Shown in pieces: positions 23,496 to 30,287 of a DNA stretch of 30,287 bases (within the stretch, counting starts at the first letter, position 1; every line of letters begins with the position of its first letter). Below the pieces are notes generated by a model. That model did no database searches. It had not been told where the DNA came from and saw nothing but the letters and a program-made list of their open reading frames with translations. Location of the stretch: NCBI GenBank assembly GCA_964242425.1, contig CAXTCK010000021.1:1-30287 (forward strand). Direction: 5' to 3'. Origin of the DNA: Lichenicola sp964242425 (lineage in GTDB: Bacteria > Pseudomonadota > Alphaproteobacteria > Acetobacterales > Acetobacteraceae). The translations under genes and the position numbers were made by a program.

Positions 23496-25688
23496 ATGAA
23501 CCGCAAAGCGCGTCGTGCCGCGGCCGGATCGGGCGGGACCGCTTCCGCCGAAGCGTGGAACCTGCCGCCGCTGCTGGGTCTCGCCCAGGAAGCCGGTCGC
23601 GACGGCCGGCTGGACGAGGCCGACGCGCTGTGTGCCCGCCACCTCGCCGCATCGCCGGGTCACGCCCAGGCCCTGCACCTGCGCGGCCAGGTGGCGCAGC
23701 TGCGGGGGCGGCCGGGGGATGCGATCGCGCATTTCACCGCGGCACTCGCTACCGCCCCCACGGTGGCGGCCGTGCATGACGGCCTGGCAGACGCGTACCG
23801 GTCGGCCGGACGGCCGGTGGAGGCGGAACGCCACTACCGTCGCGTTGCCGAGCTGCGTCCGGGTGCCGCGACCCTGCTGAACCTCGGCAACGCCCTGATG
23901 GCGCTGGATCGCCCGGCCGATGCCGCGGCGGCCTACCGGAACGGCCTGGGCCTCGATCCCCGCCTGCCGGAGCTGCACTACGCGCTCGGCACCGCGCTGG
24001 GCGCGCTGGAACACGGGCAGGCGGTGGATGCCTTCGCGCGCGCCGTCTCGCTCCGTCCGGACTTCGCGTCCGCGCATGAAGGGCTGGTCGAGGCGTGCCT
24101 CGCCGCGGGCAACCCGGACGCGGCGCTGCGCGCGGTGTGCCAGGCGCTCCGGCGCGTCGACAGCACCCGGCTGCGCGTGCTGTTCGTCGACTGCGTGCGC
24201 GACGCGGCGCCGATGGCGGGGATCGCGGGGCTGGAGGAGGCGATGCGACGCGCCCTGGCCGGGCGCTGGACCCGGCCGCAAGAGCTGGCGCGGGCGGCCT
24301 GCGCGATCGCTGCCCTGGAGCAACCGGTGGACGCGCGGAAGCAGCCGTTGCGCACCCTGCTGGAGCTGGCCCCGGTGTGCCACCGCGAGGTCGAGCAGGC
24401 GCTGACCGGACAGCGCCGCGTGCTACTGCACGCGGTGGCGTCCGGCGCGGCATCCCCGTCCGAGGCGCTGGAAACGGCGTGCGGGCTGGCGTGGCAATGC
24501 TTCATCAACGAGTACGCCTGGTTCTGTGCGCCTGACGAGGCGGAGGCGGTCGAGCGGCTTTGCCTCGGGGTGCAGGCCACCCTCGATGACGGAGCTGTGC
24601 CGGCGGCGCTGACGCTGGCCGTTGTCGCGGGCTACCGGCCGCTTGGCGCATTCGACGGTGCGGACCGCCTGCTGGCCGGGCCCTGGCCGCCGGAGGTCGA
24701 CGCGCTGCTCGTCCAGCAGGTCCGAGAGCCCGCCGAGGAGCGACGGCTGCGCGGCGCCATACGACGCGCCACCGCGATCGAGGACGCGGTGTCGCGGGCG
24801 GTGCGCGACCAGTACGAGGCCAACCCGTATCCGCGCTGGGTGGCGACGATCGACTCTCCGGAGCGGATCCGGCTCGCTGACTGGCTCGCGTCGCGATTCC
24901 CGGGCGCGCCGACGGCGCCGCTGCCGGATGGAACGCTGGAGGTGCTGGTGGCGGGCTGCGGCACCGGGCAGCACGCGGTGGAAACCGTGCGCGGGCTGGC
25001 GAACGTCGAGGTGCTGGCGATCGACCTCAGCCTGTCCAGCCTGGCCTATGCGGCGCGCCTCACCGCGTCGCTCGGGGTGGAGGGGATCGAGTACGTCCAG
25101 GCCGACCTGCTGGGAGCGGCTGAGCTCGGGCGCTGCTTCGACATGATCGCGGCCGGCGGCGTGCTGCACCACATGGCCGATCCCTGGGCCGGCTGGCGCG
25201 CCCTGCTCGGGCTGCTTCAACCGGGTGGGGTGATGAACGTGCTGCTCTACACCCGGCGCGGCCGTGGCGACGTCAGGGCGGCGCGGCAATGGATTGCCCA
25301 GAACGGTTTCGAGCCGACGCCGGACGGAATACGATCCTGCCGCCACGACCTGATGGCCCTGCCTGAGGACTGGGCGTTACGCTTGTCCGCGAGCCCGGAC
25401 TGCTACTCGGCCAGCGGATGCCGCGACCTGCTGTTCCACGTGCAGGAAGGTGCCGTGACCCTGCCGGAGGTGAAGGGGTTTCTGGAGGCAGAGGGAATAC
25501 GGCTGCTCGGCGTCGACGTGTCGGCGGCCACCTTGCAGCTGTTCCGGGAGCGCCATCCCGGCGAGGACGCGCTGCGCGACCTCGCGTGCTGGGACCTGTT
25601 CGAGGCGGAGAACCCGCGCTGCTTCAGCGGGATGCTGAACCTGTGGGTGCAGAAGGGGTCGGCTGGCCATTCTGTTCCGGGACCCTGA
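23496..25688 (+). CDS. TPR-repeat protein fused to a class I SAM-dependent methyltransferase
   Basis: A 730-residue cytoplasmic protein. Residues 24-217 form about six tetratricopeptide repeats (for example HLRGQVAQLRGRPGDAIAHF and LHYALGTALGALEHGQAVDA). Residues 220-435 are a helical linker of unknown function. Then comes DQYEANPYPRW (438-448), a motif that precedes the methyltransferase in this family, followed by SAM motif I VLVAGCGTGQH (483-493), acidic Asp510 in AIDLS, and GGVLHHMADPWAGW (554-567). ATG 23496 has GAAGGGGAG upstream, and the MNRKARRAA start is common in such proteins. The longer open frame upstream has no homology. The target is unknown, probably a protein or glycan bound by the TPR part. 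It is convergent with znuB, with 15 bases between stops. Confidence 0.85.
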   Translation: MNRKARRAAAGSGGTASAEAWNLPPLLGLAQEAGRDGRLDEADALCARHLAASPGHAQALHLRGQVAQLRGRPGDAIAHFTAALATAPTVAAVHDGLADAYRSAGRPVEAERHYRRVAELRPGAATLLNLGNALMALDRPADAAAAYRNGLGLDPRLPELHYALGTALGALEHGQAVDAFARAVSLRPDFASAHEGLVEACLAAGNPDAALRAVCQALRRVDSTRLRVLFVDCVRDAAPMAGIAGLEEAMRRALAGRWTRPQELARAACAIAALEQPVDARKQPLRTLLELAPVCHREVEQALTGQRRVLLHAVASGAASPSEALETACGLAWQCFINEYAWFCAPDEAEAVERLCLGVQATLDDGAVPAALTLAVVAGYRPLGAFDGADRLLAGPWPPEVDALLVQQVREPAEERRLRGAIRRATAIEDAVSRAVRDQYEANPYPRWVATIDSPERIRLADWLASRFPGAPTAPLPDGTLEVLVAGCGTGQHAVETVRGLANVEVLAIDLSLSSLAYAARLTASLGVEGIEYVQADLLGAAELGRCFDMIAAGGVLHHMADPWAGWRALLGLLQPGGVMNVLLYTRRGRGDVRAARQWIAQNGFEPTPDGIRSCRHDLMALPEDWALRLSASPDCYSASGCRDLLFHVQEGAVTLPEVKGFLEAEGIRLLGVDVSAATLQLFRERHPGEDALRDLACWDLFEAENPRCFSGMLNLWVQKGSAGHSVPGP

Positions 25689-25703
25689 CCCGCGGGGGCG
25701 CGG

Positions 25704-26531
25704 TCATGCCCCGTTGCCCACCGGTTCGCTCGAAGCGCCGGGCCGCAGGGAGCGGCCGCCCGCCAGGCAGGACAGCGCGTAGAACAGCGCGCTCAGCGCG
25801 GTGATCCAGAACGAGGCCGGCCAGTCGGTCAGCCAGGCCAGGACGACGCCGCCCCAGGCCTCGCCCAGGGCAAGCGCTACCGACAAGAGCAGCCCGTTGC
25901 CGAGCCGCACGGTCAGGCGCTGCGCCGTCGCGGCCGGCCCGACCATCAGGGTGAACACCAGGAGCACGCCGACGATCTGGGCGCAGCCGGCGGTGCACAG
26001 CGCCACCAGCGCCAGGAACAACACCGGCACCGCACGCGGCGCGCCACTGGCTTCGGCCAGCTCCGGCTGCAGCGTCGCGAACAGCAGCGGCCGGGCGATG
26101 CTGCCAAGGCCTGCGACCGTGATCAGGCACAGCCCTGCCAGCCCGGCCACGGTGGACCGGTCGACGCCGAACACGTTGCCGAACAGCAGCGCCGTCGCCT
26201 GGCTGGCATAGGCCGTGAAGAAGTGCAGGAACAGCAGCCCCAGGCCGAGGGCGGTGGCCAGCACCATGCCGATCGACACGTCGCGCCCGGCCAGCCGGTC
26301 GCCGAGCAGCCCCATGCCGACGCCGCCAGCGACGGTGACGCCCACCAGGCCCCAGAGCGGCGGGATGCCGAGCAGCACCGCCCCGGTGGCGCCGGTGAAC
26401 CCGACATGCGCCAGGGCATGGCCGGCAAAGGGTTGGCCGCGAAGCACCAGGAAGAAGCCGACCAGCCCGGCCATGACCGCCACCAGGCCGCCGGCGGCGA
26501 AGGCGTTGCGCATGAAGTCGTAGCCCAGCAC
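25704..26531 (-). CDS. znuB: Zinc ABC transporter permease
   Basis: A 275-residue ABC-3 family permease with about eight to nine hydrophobic spans. The opening LGYDFMRNAFAAGGLVAV, GHALAHVGFTGATGAVLLG and VGVLLVFTLMVGPAATAQRL are family hallmarks. I chose GTG 26531, 5 bases after the znuC stop, because it gives the usual YDFMRNA start. ATG 26513 is the alternative and would lose only six residues. The long same-strand open frame continuing across znuC is out of frame with it and not real. It forms the inner-membrane channel for zinc with ZnuC and ZnuA and is the last gene of znuA-znuC-znuB. Confidence 0.92.
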   Translation of the reverse strand: MLGYDFMRNAFAAGGLVAVMAGLVGFFLVLRGQPFAGHALAHVGFTGATGAVLLGIPPLWGLVGVTVAGGVGMGLLGDRLAGRDVSIGMVLATALGLGLLFLHFFTAYASQATALLFGNVFGVDRSTVAGLAGLCLITVAGLGSIARPLLFATLQPELAEASGAPRAVPVLFLALVALCTAGCAQIVGVLLVFTLMVGPAATAQRLTVRLGNGLLLSVALALGEAWGGVVLAWLTDWPASFWITALSALFYALSCLAGGRSLRPGASSEPVGNGA

Positions 26532-26536
26532 GCCGC

Positions 26537-27382
26537 TTACCCGCGCCCGCCTGCGGCGCCGCGACGGAGCGAGGCAGGCGCGTGCGCCGGATGGTGGCCC
26601 GGATGGTGGCAATGCGGATCCTGCGCGGGATCCCCGCCGATCACGAAGATGCGGCCGGCGGCACGCACCACCTCGATCGGCGCGCCGTAGAGCCGCGACA
26701 GCACCGGGGTGGTGATCACCTCGTCCACCGTGCCGAGGCTGGCCTGGCCGCCGCCGAGATACAGCACCCGGTCCAGCGCACCGAGCAGCGGGTTGAGCTC
26801 GTGGGCGCTGAACAGCACGGCGATGCCGAGCGCCTGCTGCACGTCGCGCACCAGGCGCACCACCTCGCCCTGGCGGTGCGGGTCGAGCGAGATCAGCGGT
26901 TCGTCCAGCAGAAGCAGGCGCGGGCGCCCAAGCAGGCTTTGCGCCAGAAGCAGGCGCTGCCGCTCGCCGCCGGACAGCTCGGCCAGCGGGCGCGCGGCGA
27001 GCGAGCGCGCGCCCACCAGGTCCAGCGCCTCGTCCACCGTTCTGCGCGCGGCCCGGCCGAGGATCGGCAGCCCCCAGCGGTGGCCGTCCAGGGCGGCGGC
27101 GACCACGGTGCGGCCGTCCAGCCGCGACACCGCGGGGCTGCGCAGCTGCGGCATGTAGCCGACCAGCCGGTTGCCCCGGCGCACCGCCTCGCCCAGCACG
27201 TCGATTCGTCCTTCCGCCGCCGGAACAAGGCCCAGCACCGCGCGCATCAGCGTGGTCTTGCCGGCGCCGTTCGGCCCGAGCACGCCGACGAACTCCCCGC
27301 CCGCGATCTCCAGGCTGACCCGTTGCAGCACCGCCCGGTTGCCGAGCCGGAGCGTCACGTTTCGGAAGCTGATGGCGTTCAT
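26537..27382 (-). CDS. znuC: Zinc ABC transporter ATP-binding protein with His-rich tail
   Basis: A 281-residue single-domain ABC ATPase. It has Walker A GPNGAGKTT (36-44), Q-loop GYMPQLRSP, signature LSGGERQRLLLAQ, Walker B LLLLDEPLISLDP and switch His in FSAHELNP. The C-terminal 30 residues contain a His cluster (DPHCHHPGHHPAHAP), as expected of ZnuC proteins and suggesting zinc sensing or buffering at the cytoplasmic face. The ATG overlaps the znuA stop by four bases (ATGA), so the two are translationally coupled. Manganese or iron transporters of the same class usually lack the His tail, which supports zinc. Confidence 0.92.
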   Translation of the reverse strand: MNAISFRNVTLRLGNRAVLQRVSLEIAGGEFVGVLGPNGAGKTTLMRAVLGLVPAAEGRIDVLGEAVRRGNRLVGYMPQLRSPAVSRLDGRTVVAAALDGHRWGLPILGRAARRTVDEALDLVGARSLAARPLAELSGGERQRLLLAQSLLGRPRLLLLDEPLISLDPHRQGEVVRLVRDVQQALGIAVLFSAHELNPLLGALDRVLYLGGGQASLGTVDEVITTPVLSRLYGAPIEVVRAAGRIFVIGGDPAQDPHCHHPGHHPAHAPASLRRGAAGGRG

Positions 27383-28293
27383 GGAGGCGGAACGGACAGC
27401 GCCCGGTCCAGCGCGTCAAGCTGGGTGGCGATCCAGTCCTGGTAGCTCGCAGCCCCGCGCGGCATGGTCTCGGTCACGCCCAGCACCGGGATCCGGCTGT
27501 CGTGCGCGATGCGCAGCAGCCGCTGGGCGGCGTCGTCCGTGGCCTGGCTGTTGTAGATGAACAGCCTGACCTTGCGGCCGCGCAGGTCGTTCTCCATCGC
27601 GGCCACGTCGGCGGCACTCGGTTCGGTGTTGTTCATCACCGCGAGCTGGAACCGCTCGTTGCGCATGTGGAGGCCCAGGGCCCGGGCCATGTAGCCGAAC
27701 ACCGGCTCCGTCGCCGTCACCGGCAGGCCGGCATACCTGGCACGGAGAAGGGCGATCTTCCGGTCGATCGGCAGCAGCGAGCCGAGGAAGCGATCGAGGC
27801 GGGCGGCATACTCGGCCCGGTGCGCGGGATCGTCGGCGGCCAGGTCGGCCGACACGGCGCGCGCGACCGCCGGCATCGTGCCCGGATCGTACCAAAGATG
27901 CGGGTTGTCGCCGGGATGGTGGCCGGTGAGGCTCGCGGCCACCACCGTTTGGCGTCGTTGCGAGCGCGCGGCGGCGAGCAGCTTGTCCATCCAGGGGTCG
28001 TAGTCCACGCCGTTGAACACGACCACGCGCGCGTTCGACACGGCCCGGGCGACCGAGGGGCTCGCCTCGAACAGATGCGGGTCCTGGTCCGGGTTGCTCA
28101 GGATGCTGGTGACCGTCCAGCCTGGCCCGGCAAGCTGGCCCGAAACGTCGCCATAGAAGTTCTCCGCCGCGACGATGCCCGGCGCCACGGTCGCTCCATG
28201 GGCCTCCATGGCGCCGGGAACCAGCACCGGCAGCGCGATGAACAGGCTCCAGCCGCGAATCCTGGAGCCGATGGTCCCGTGTCGACACGACAT
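27379..28293 (-). CDS. znuA: Periplasmic metal-binding protein of the zinc ABC transporter
   Basis: A 304-residue cluster A-I (ZnuA/TroA) metal-binding protein. It has an N-terminal signal or anchor around residues 14-33. Metal-ligand regions are DPHLFEASPS (His73), DNPHLWYDP (His132), TATEPVFGYM (Glu196) and TETMP (Glu275). Typical ZnuA has His at the third position; Glu is the pattern of manganese/iron binders such as PsaA and SitA. There is no long internal His-rich loop, only TGHHPGD (123-129). Even so, the Zur-type regulator next door, the His tail of ZnuC and the Zur-like boxes point to zinc. It is first in the operon, and a palindromic box lies 29 bases upstream of the ATG. Confidence 0.85.
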   Translation of the reverse strand: MSCRHGTIGSRIRGWSLFIALPVLVPGAMEAHGATVAPGIVAAENFYGDVSGQLAGPGWTVTSILSNPDQDPHLFEASPSVARAVSNARVVVFNGVDYDPWMDKLLAAARSQRRQTVVAASLTGHHPGDNPHLWYDPGTMPAVARAVSADLAADDPAHRAEYAARLDRFLGSLLPIDRKIALLRARYAGLPVTATEPVFGYMARALGLHMRNERFQLAVMNNTEPSAADVAAMENDLRGRKVRLFIYNSQATDDAAQRLLRIAHDSRIPVLGVTETMPRGAASYQDWIATQLDALDRALSVPPP

Positions 28294-28321
28294 GCGCCCG
28301 TTTCCGTTCCTGCATTGATTG

Positions 28322-28337
28322 ATACGTTATATCGTAT
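28322..28337. promoter_or_regulatory. Probable Zur box A, upstream of znuA
   Basis: ATACGTTATATCGTAT is a 16-base palindrome with a single mismatched pair of positions, AT-rich in a GC-rich region. It lies 29 bases upstream of the znuA start. It shares the 9-base core TACGTTATA with box B. Zur boxes of proteobacteria are GTTATA-type palindromes. Confidence 0.75.
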
Positions 28338-28388
28338 AGGACTGAGGCGAAGAACAAGCCGGACTTCCCGTTCATTCCGCCGAATGCT

Positions 28389-28400
28389 ACGTTATAACCT
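28389..28400. promoter_or_regulatory. Probable Zur box B, upstream of zur
   Basis: ACGTTATAACCT contains the perfect palindrome GTTATAAC and shares TACGTTATA with box A, 65 bases away. It lies 21 bases upstream of the zur start, implying autoregulation. Confidence 0.7.
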
Positions 28401-28420
28401 GGGATAGTGAAAGGTGCCTC

Positions 28421-28906
28421 GTGTCGACGCCAGCCTTCTCGGAGCGCACCGCCCTTCTGCTGTCTGAAGCGGGCCGCCTTTGCGACCGTCGCGGCGCGCA
28501 GCTGACGGAGCTGCGCCGCAAGGTGCTCGGGCTGGTGCTGGACAGCGACCGGCCGGCCGGAGCCTATGACCTGCTCGACCGGCTGCGCGCGCACCACAAG
28601 GGCGCCGCGCCGCCCACCGTCTACCGCGCGCTGGACTTCCTGCTCGATCAGGGCCTGATCCACAAGGTGGAACGGTTGTCCGCCTTTGTCGGCTGCGTCC
28701 ATGCCGCGGAGGACGACCATGACCATCACCATGTGGCGCAGTTCCTGATCTGCACGCGCTGTGGCCGGGTGACGGAACTCGAGGACGACCGCGTCAACAA
28801 GGCGCTGGTCGAGGCGGCGCGACGGATCGGGTTCCGCTTGTCGAGCTCCACCGTGGAAGCGGAAGGCTTCTGCGCCGCCTGCGCGGCGGCACCGGCTGAC
28901 GCCTAG
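28421..28906 (+). CDS. zur: Zinc uptake regulator, Fur family
   Basis: A 161-residue Fur-family repressor. The DNA-binding winged helix includes LTELRRKVLGLVL and PPTVYRALDFLLDQGLIHKV (64-83). The metal sites have the Zur pattern FVGCVH (Cys92, His94), the run DDHDHHH (98-104), QFLICTRCGRVTELED with structural Cys111/Cys114, and EAEGFCAAC with Cys151/Cys154. When loaded with zinc it should repress znuABC, itself and probably the TonB receptor. It starts with GTG at 28421, preceded by AAAGG. It is divergent from znuA, with box A near znuA and box B near zur. Its Zur identity is clearer than that of a general Fur because of the CVH and QFLICxxCG features. Confidence 0.92.
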   Translation: MSTPAFSERTALLLSEAGRLCDRRGAQLTELRRKVLGLVLDSDRPAGAYDLLDRLRAHHKGAAPPTVYRALDFLLDQGLIHKVERLSAFVGCVHAAEDDHDHHHVAQFLICTRCGRVTELEDDRVNKALVEAARRIGFRLSSSTVEAEGFCAACAAAPADA

Positions 28907-28918
28907 AAGCGAAAGCCT

Positions 28919-28942
28919 GCTTCGGAGCGGCCACGCCGAAGC
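28919..28942 (+). terminator. Hairpin just after zur
   Basis: GCTTCGG and CCGAAGC form a 7-pair stem with a 10-base loop, 13 bases after the zur stop. There is no T-tract, so this is a weak terminator candidate. Confidence 0.4.
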
Positions 28943-28999
28943 CCGGCGGATGATCAGGCTCGATCCTGGCGGTCGCCTTGGCAACCTGCTGGTCACCCG

Positions 29000-29195
29000 A
29001 ACACCATCGCCATGGCGGTGGAGCAGCAGGCGGCGGCCGGCGCCAAGAAGGTGACGGTCAACATCACAAGCGTGCAGGCCGCGAACGACGGCACGCCCGA
29101 TCCTGGAGGCGGCCGACGACCTGTCCAGGCAGGCGGCGCGCGTCTCGGCGGGGTGCGGGCGGGGTGGGCCGCCGGCAGCCAGGGTCGCACATTGA
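29000..29195 (+). pseudogene. Decayed C-terminal fragment of a methyl-accepting chemotaxis protein
   Basis: One frame from 29000 reads NTIAMAVEQQAAA followed by KVTVNITSVQAAND. After a frameshift near 29090-29100 a second frame reads ILEAADDLSRQAARVSAG and stops at 29195. Both match the tail of chemotaxis receptors (typically NTIAAAVEQQAAAT, then about 16 residues, then VSxNIxxVQxAA, then xxLSRQAxxL). The first frame seems to have lost the residues between two QQAAA-like repeats. No start, ligand domain or signalling hairpin remains; 28907-28999 shows nothing recognisable. It is too short and broken to be a gene. Confidence 0.6.
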
Positions 29196-29219
29196 CAGTA
29201 TCTTATAACGTTGCATAAC
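29192..29219 (+). promoter_or_regulatory. Promoter of the TonB-dependent receptor
   Basis: A perfect -35 TTGACA (29192-29197) is followed after 16 bases by CATAAC (29214-29219) as the -10, 55 bases upstream of the receptor start. The Zur-like box C lies inside the spacer and -10, a position suited to repression. Confidence 0.65.
29203..29218. promoter_or_regulatory. Probable Zur box C, upstream of the TonB receptor
   Basis: TTATAACGTTGCATAA is an inverted repeat in its outer four bases (TTAT/ATAA). On the minus strand it contains ACGTTATA, the 8-base core of boxes A and B. It overlaps the receptor promoter. Confidence 0.6.
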
Positions 29220-29274
29220 CTTGCCGCGCTCGGGAGCCGTGCTTTTCGGGAACCGGTGAGAAAGGATGGCCCCG

Positions 29275-30287
29275 ATGGCGGGATGGCGCTCGGCCCTGGT
29301 CGCGACGTTGCTGGTTCCGGCACCCCTGCTGGCGGGTCCGACCCTTGCCGCCGAGGTCGCGACGGCCGGCCCTTCGGCCAGCATCGGCGTCCGGAAGCCC
29401 GATCCGGACGCGCAGACCACGCCAACCGGGCAACCGGCGATCCCGGGCGCCTCGGGCACGCAGGCGACCGACAGCGTCGACGCGGGCACGGGCATCGAAC
29501 AGGTCACGGTGCGGCTCGATCGCGCGCGGAGCGATCTCGAGCCGGATCTGGGAGCAACAGTATATCGTTTTAGCCGAGGAAGCTTGGAGACTCTGCCGCA
29601 GGGTGACAACACCCCGCTCAACCAGGTGCTGCTGCAGGCGCCGGGCGTGGCGCAGGACTCCTATGGCCAGATCCACGTGCGCGGCGACCACAACGAGGTG
29701 CAGTTCCGCCTCGACGGGGTGCAGCTTCCCGAAGGGTTGTCGGTGTTCGGGCAGGCGCTGGAAACGCGGTTCGCGCATTCGCTGTCGCTGATCACCGGGG
29801 CGCTGCCGGCGCAGTACGGCTTCGACACCGCCGGCGTCATCGACATCACCACCAAAAGCGGCACCACCGATCCGGGCGGCGAGATCTCGATCTATGGCGG
29901 CGAGCGGGACTACTTCCAGCCCTCGCTCTCCTATGGCGGGCATGTCGGCAACGTGGACTACTTCGTCACCGGCGACTTCCTGCACGACCGGGTCGGCATC
30001 GAGAACCCGACCAACACGCTCAACCCGATCCACGACCTGAGCAACCAGACCCACGGCATCGCCCACATCTCCTGGACCGTGGACGCCGACACCCGGATCA
30101 GCCTGCTGGCCGGCGCCTCCAACGAGTTCTTCGAGATCCCGAACAACCCGGGCCAGGCGCCGTCGCTCGGGCTGACGGACGGCGATACCAGCAGCTTCAA
30201 CAGCAGCGACCTGACGGAGCACCAGCGCGAGGTCACCGATTTCGGCATCCTGTCGCTGCAGAAGGAGATCGGCAACCTCGACGTCGT
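29275..30287 (+). CDS. TonB-dependent outer-membrane receptor, probably zinc-regulated; C-terminus outside window
   Basis: At least 337 residues, open at the right edge. MAGWRSALVATLLVPAPLLAG is a signal peptide. A Pro/Gly/Thr-rich stretch follows, and the plug domain starts near residue 78 (VTVRLDRARSDLEP). It has the plug hallmarks LNQVLLQAPGVAQDS, HVRGDHNEVQFRLDGVQLP and ITGALPAQYGFDTAGVIDI, then the first barrel strands (GGEISIYGGERDYFQPSLSY). ATG 29275 is preferred to 29266 because AAAGGA lies 8 bases before it. The ligand cannot be read. The Zur-like box in its promoter and the adjacent znu/zur genes suggest zinc or a zinc metallophore, analogous to ZnuD. No classic His-rich loop is seen in the part present. 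Confidence 0.85.
   Translation, partial: MAGWRSALVATLLVPAPLLAGPTLAAEVATAGPSASIGVRKPDPDAQTTPTGQPAIPGASGTQATDSVDAGTGIEQVTVRLDRARSDLEPDLGATVYRFSRGSLETLPQGDNTPLNQVLLQAPGVAQDSYGQIHVRGDHNEVQFRLDGVQLPEGLSVFGQALETRFAHSLSLITGALPAQYGFDTAGVIDITTKSGTTDPGGEISIYGGERDYFQPSLSYGGHVGNVDYFVTGDFLHDRVGIENPTNTLNPIHDLSNQTHGIAHISWTVDADTRISLLAGASNEFFEIPNNPGQAPSLGLTDGDTSSFNSSDLTEHQREVTDFGILSLQKEIGNLDV

Noticed and set aside
29555..29575. AT-rich GTATATCGTTTTAG inside the TonB receptor gene as a fourth Zur box
   Set aside because: It lacks the ACGTTATA core and palindrome, and it encodes the conserved plug segment TVYRFSRG.

Overview
The window comes from a very GC-rich bacterial chromosome, most likely an alphaproteobacterium of the Acetobacteraceae kind. 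That placement is inferred from codon use, the style of the TonB receptor plug and the mix of sugar ABC systems; no rRNA marker is present. Coding density is high. I see no tRNA, rRNA, CRISPR array, insertion sequence or phage gene.

Region 1 (1-7793, minus strand). After a partial DUF4126 membrane protein at the left edge comes a six-gene polyol operon, read right to left: AraC regulator, ribose-type periplasmic binding protein, fused sugar ABC ATPase, RbsC-like permease, a zinc-dependent dehydrogenase resembling erythritol/L-threitol dehydrogenase, and an FGGY kinase carrying the D-ribulokinase TCSL signature. The simplest reading is import of a polyol, oxidation to a ketose and phosphorylation.

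Region 2 (8377-22327). This is a four-carbon sugar-acid (tetronate) catabolic locus. Minus-strand genes are a GntR/LacI-type repressor, D-erythronate dehydrogenase (denD) and an MFS transporter broken by one in-frame stop codon. Divergent from them is a plus-strand run of ABC ATPase, two permeases, an LsrB-like binding protein, an extended SDR dehydrogenase and an Asp/Glu-racemase-fold protein lacking its second catalytic Cys. Then come otnC (minus) and ltnD-otnI-otnK (plus). Together denD/ltnD, otnI, otnK and otnC give the known route from D-erythronate or L-threonate to dihydroxyacetone phosphate. Two nearly identical LacI-type palindromes, one in each divergent control region about 7 kb apart, suggest that one repressor controls the whole locus. 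The SDR and the racemase-like protein are not part of the known route and may mark an undescribed entry branch.

Region 3 (22328-25688). A small Ser/Gly-rich protein of unknown function contains an internal duplication. It is divergent from a TPR-methyltransferase fusion protein of unknown target.

Region 4 (25704-30287). This is a zinc-uptake locus: znuA-znuC-znuB (minus), zur (plus) and a partial TonB-dependent receptor (plus). The same 8-base core, ACGTTATA, occurs in front of znuA, zur and the receptor, so the receptor is probably a Zur-controlled outer-membrane zinc or metallophore importer. A decayed tail of a chemotaxis receptor gene lies between zur and the receptor.
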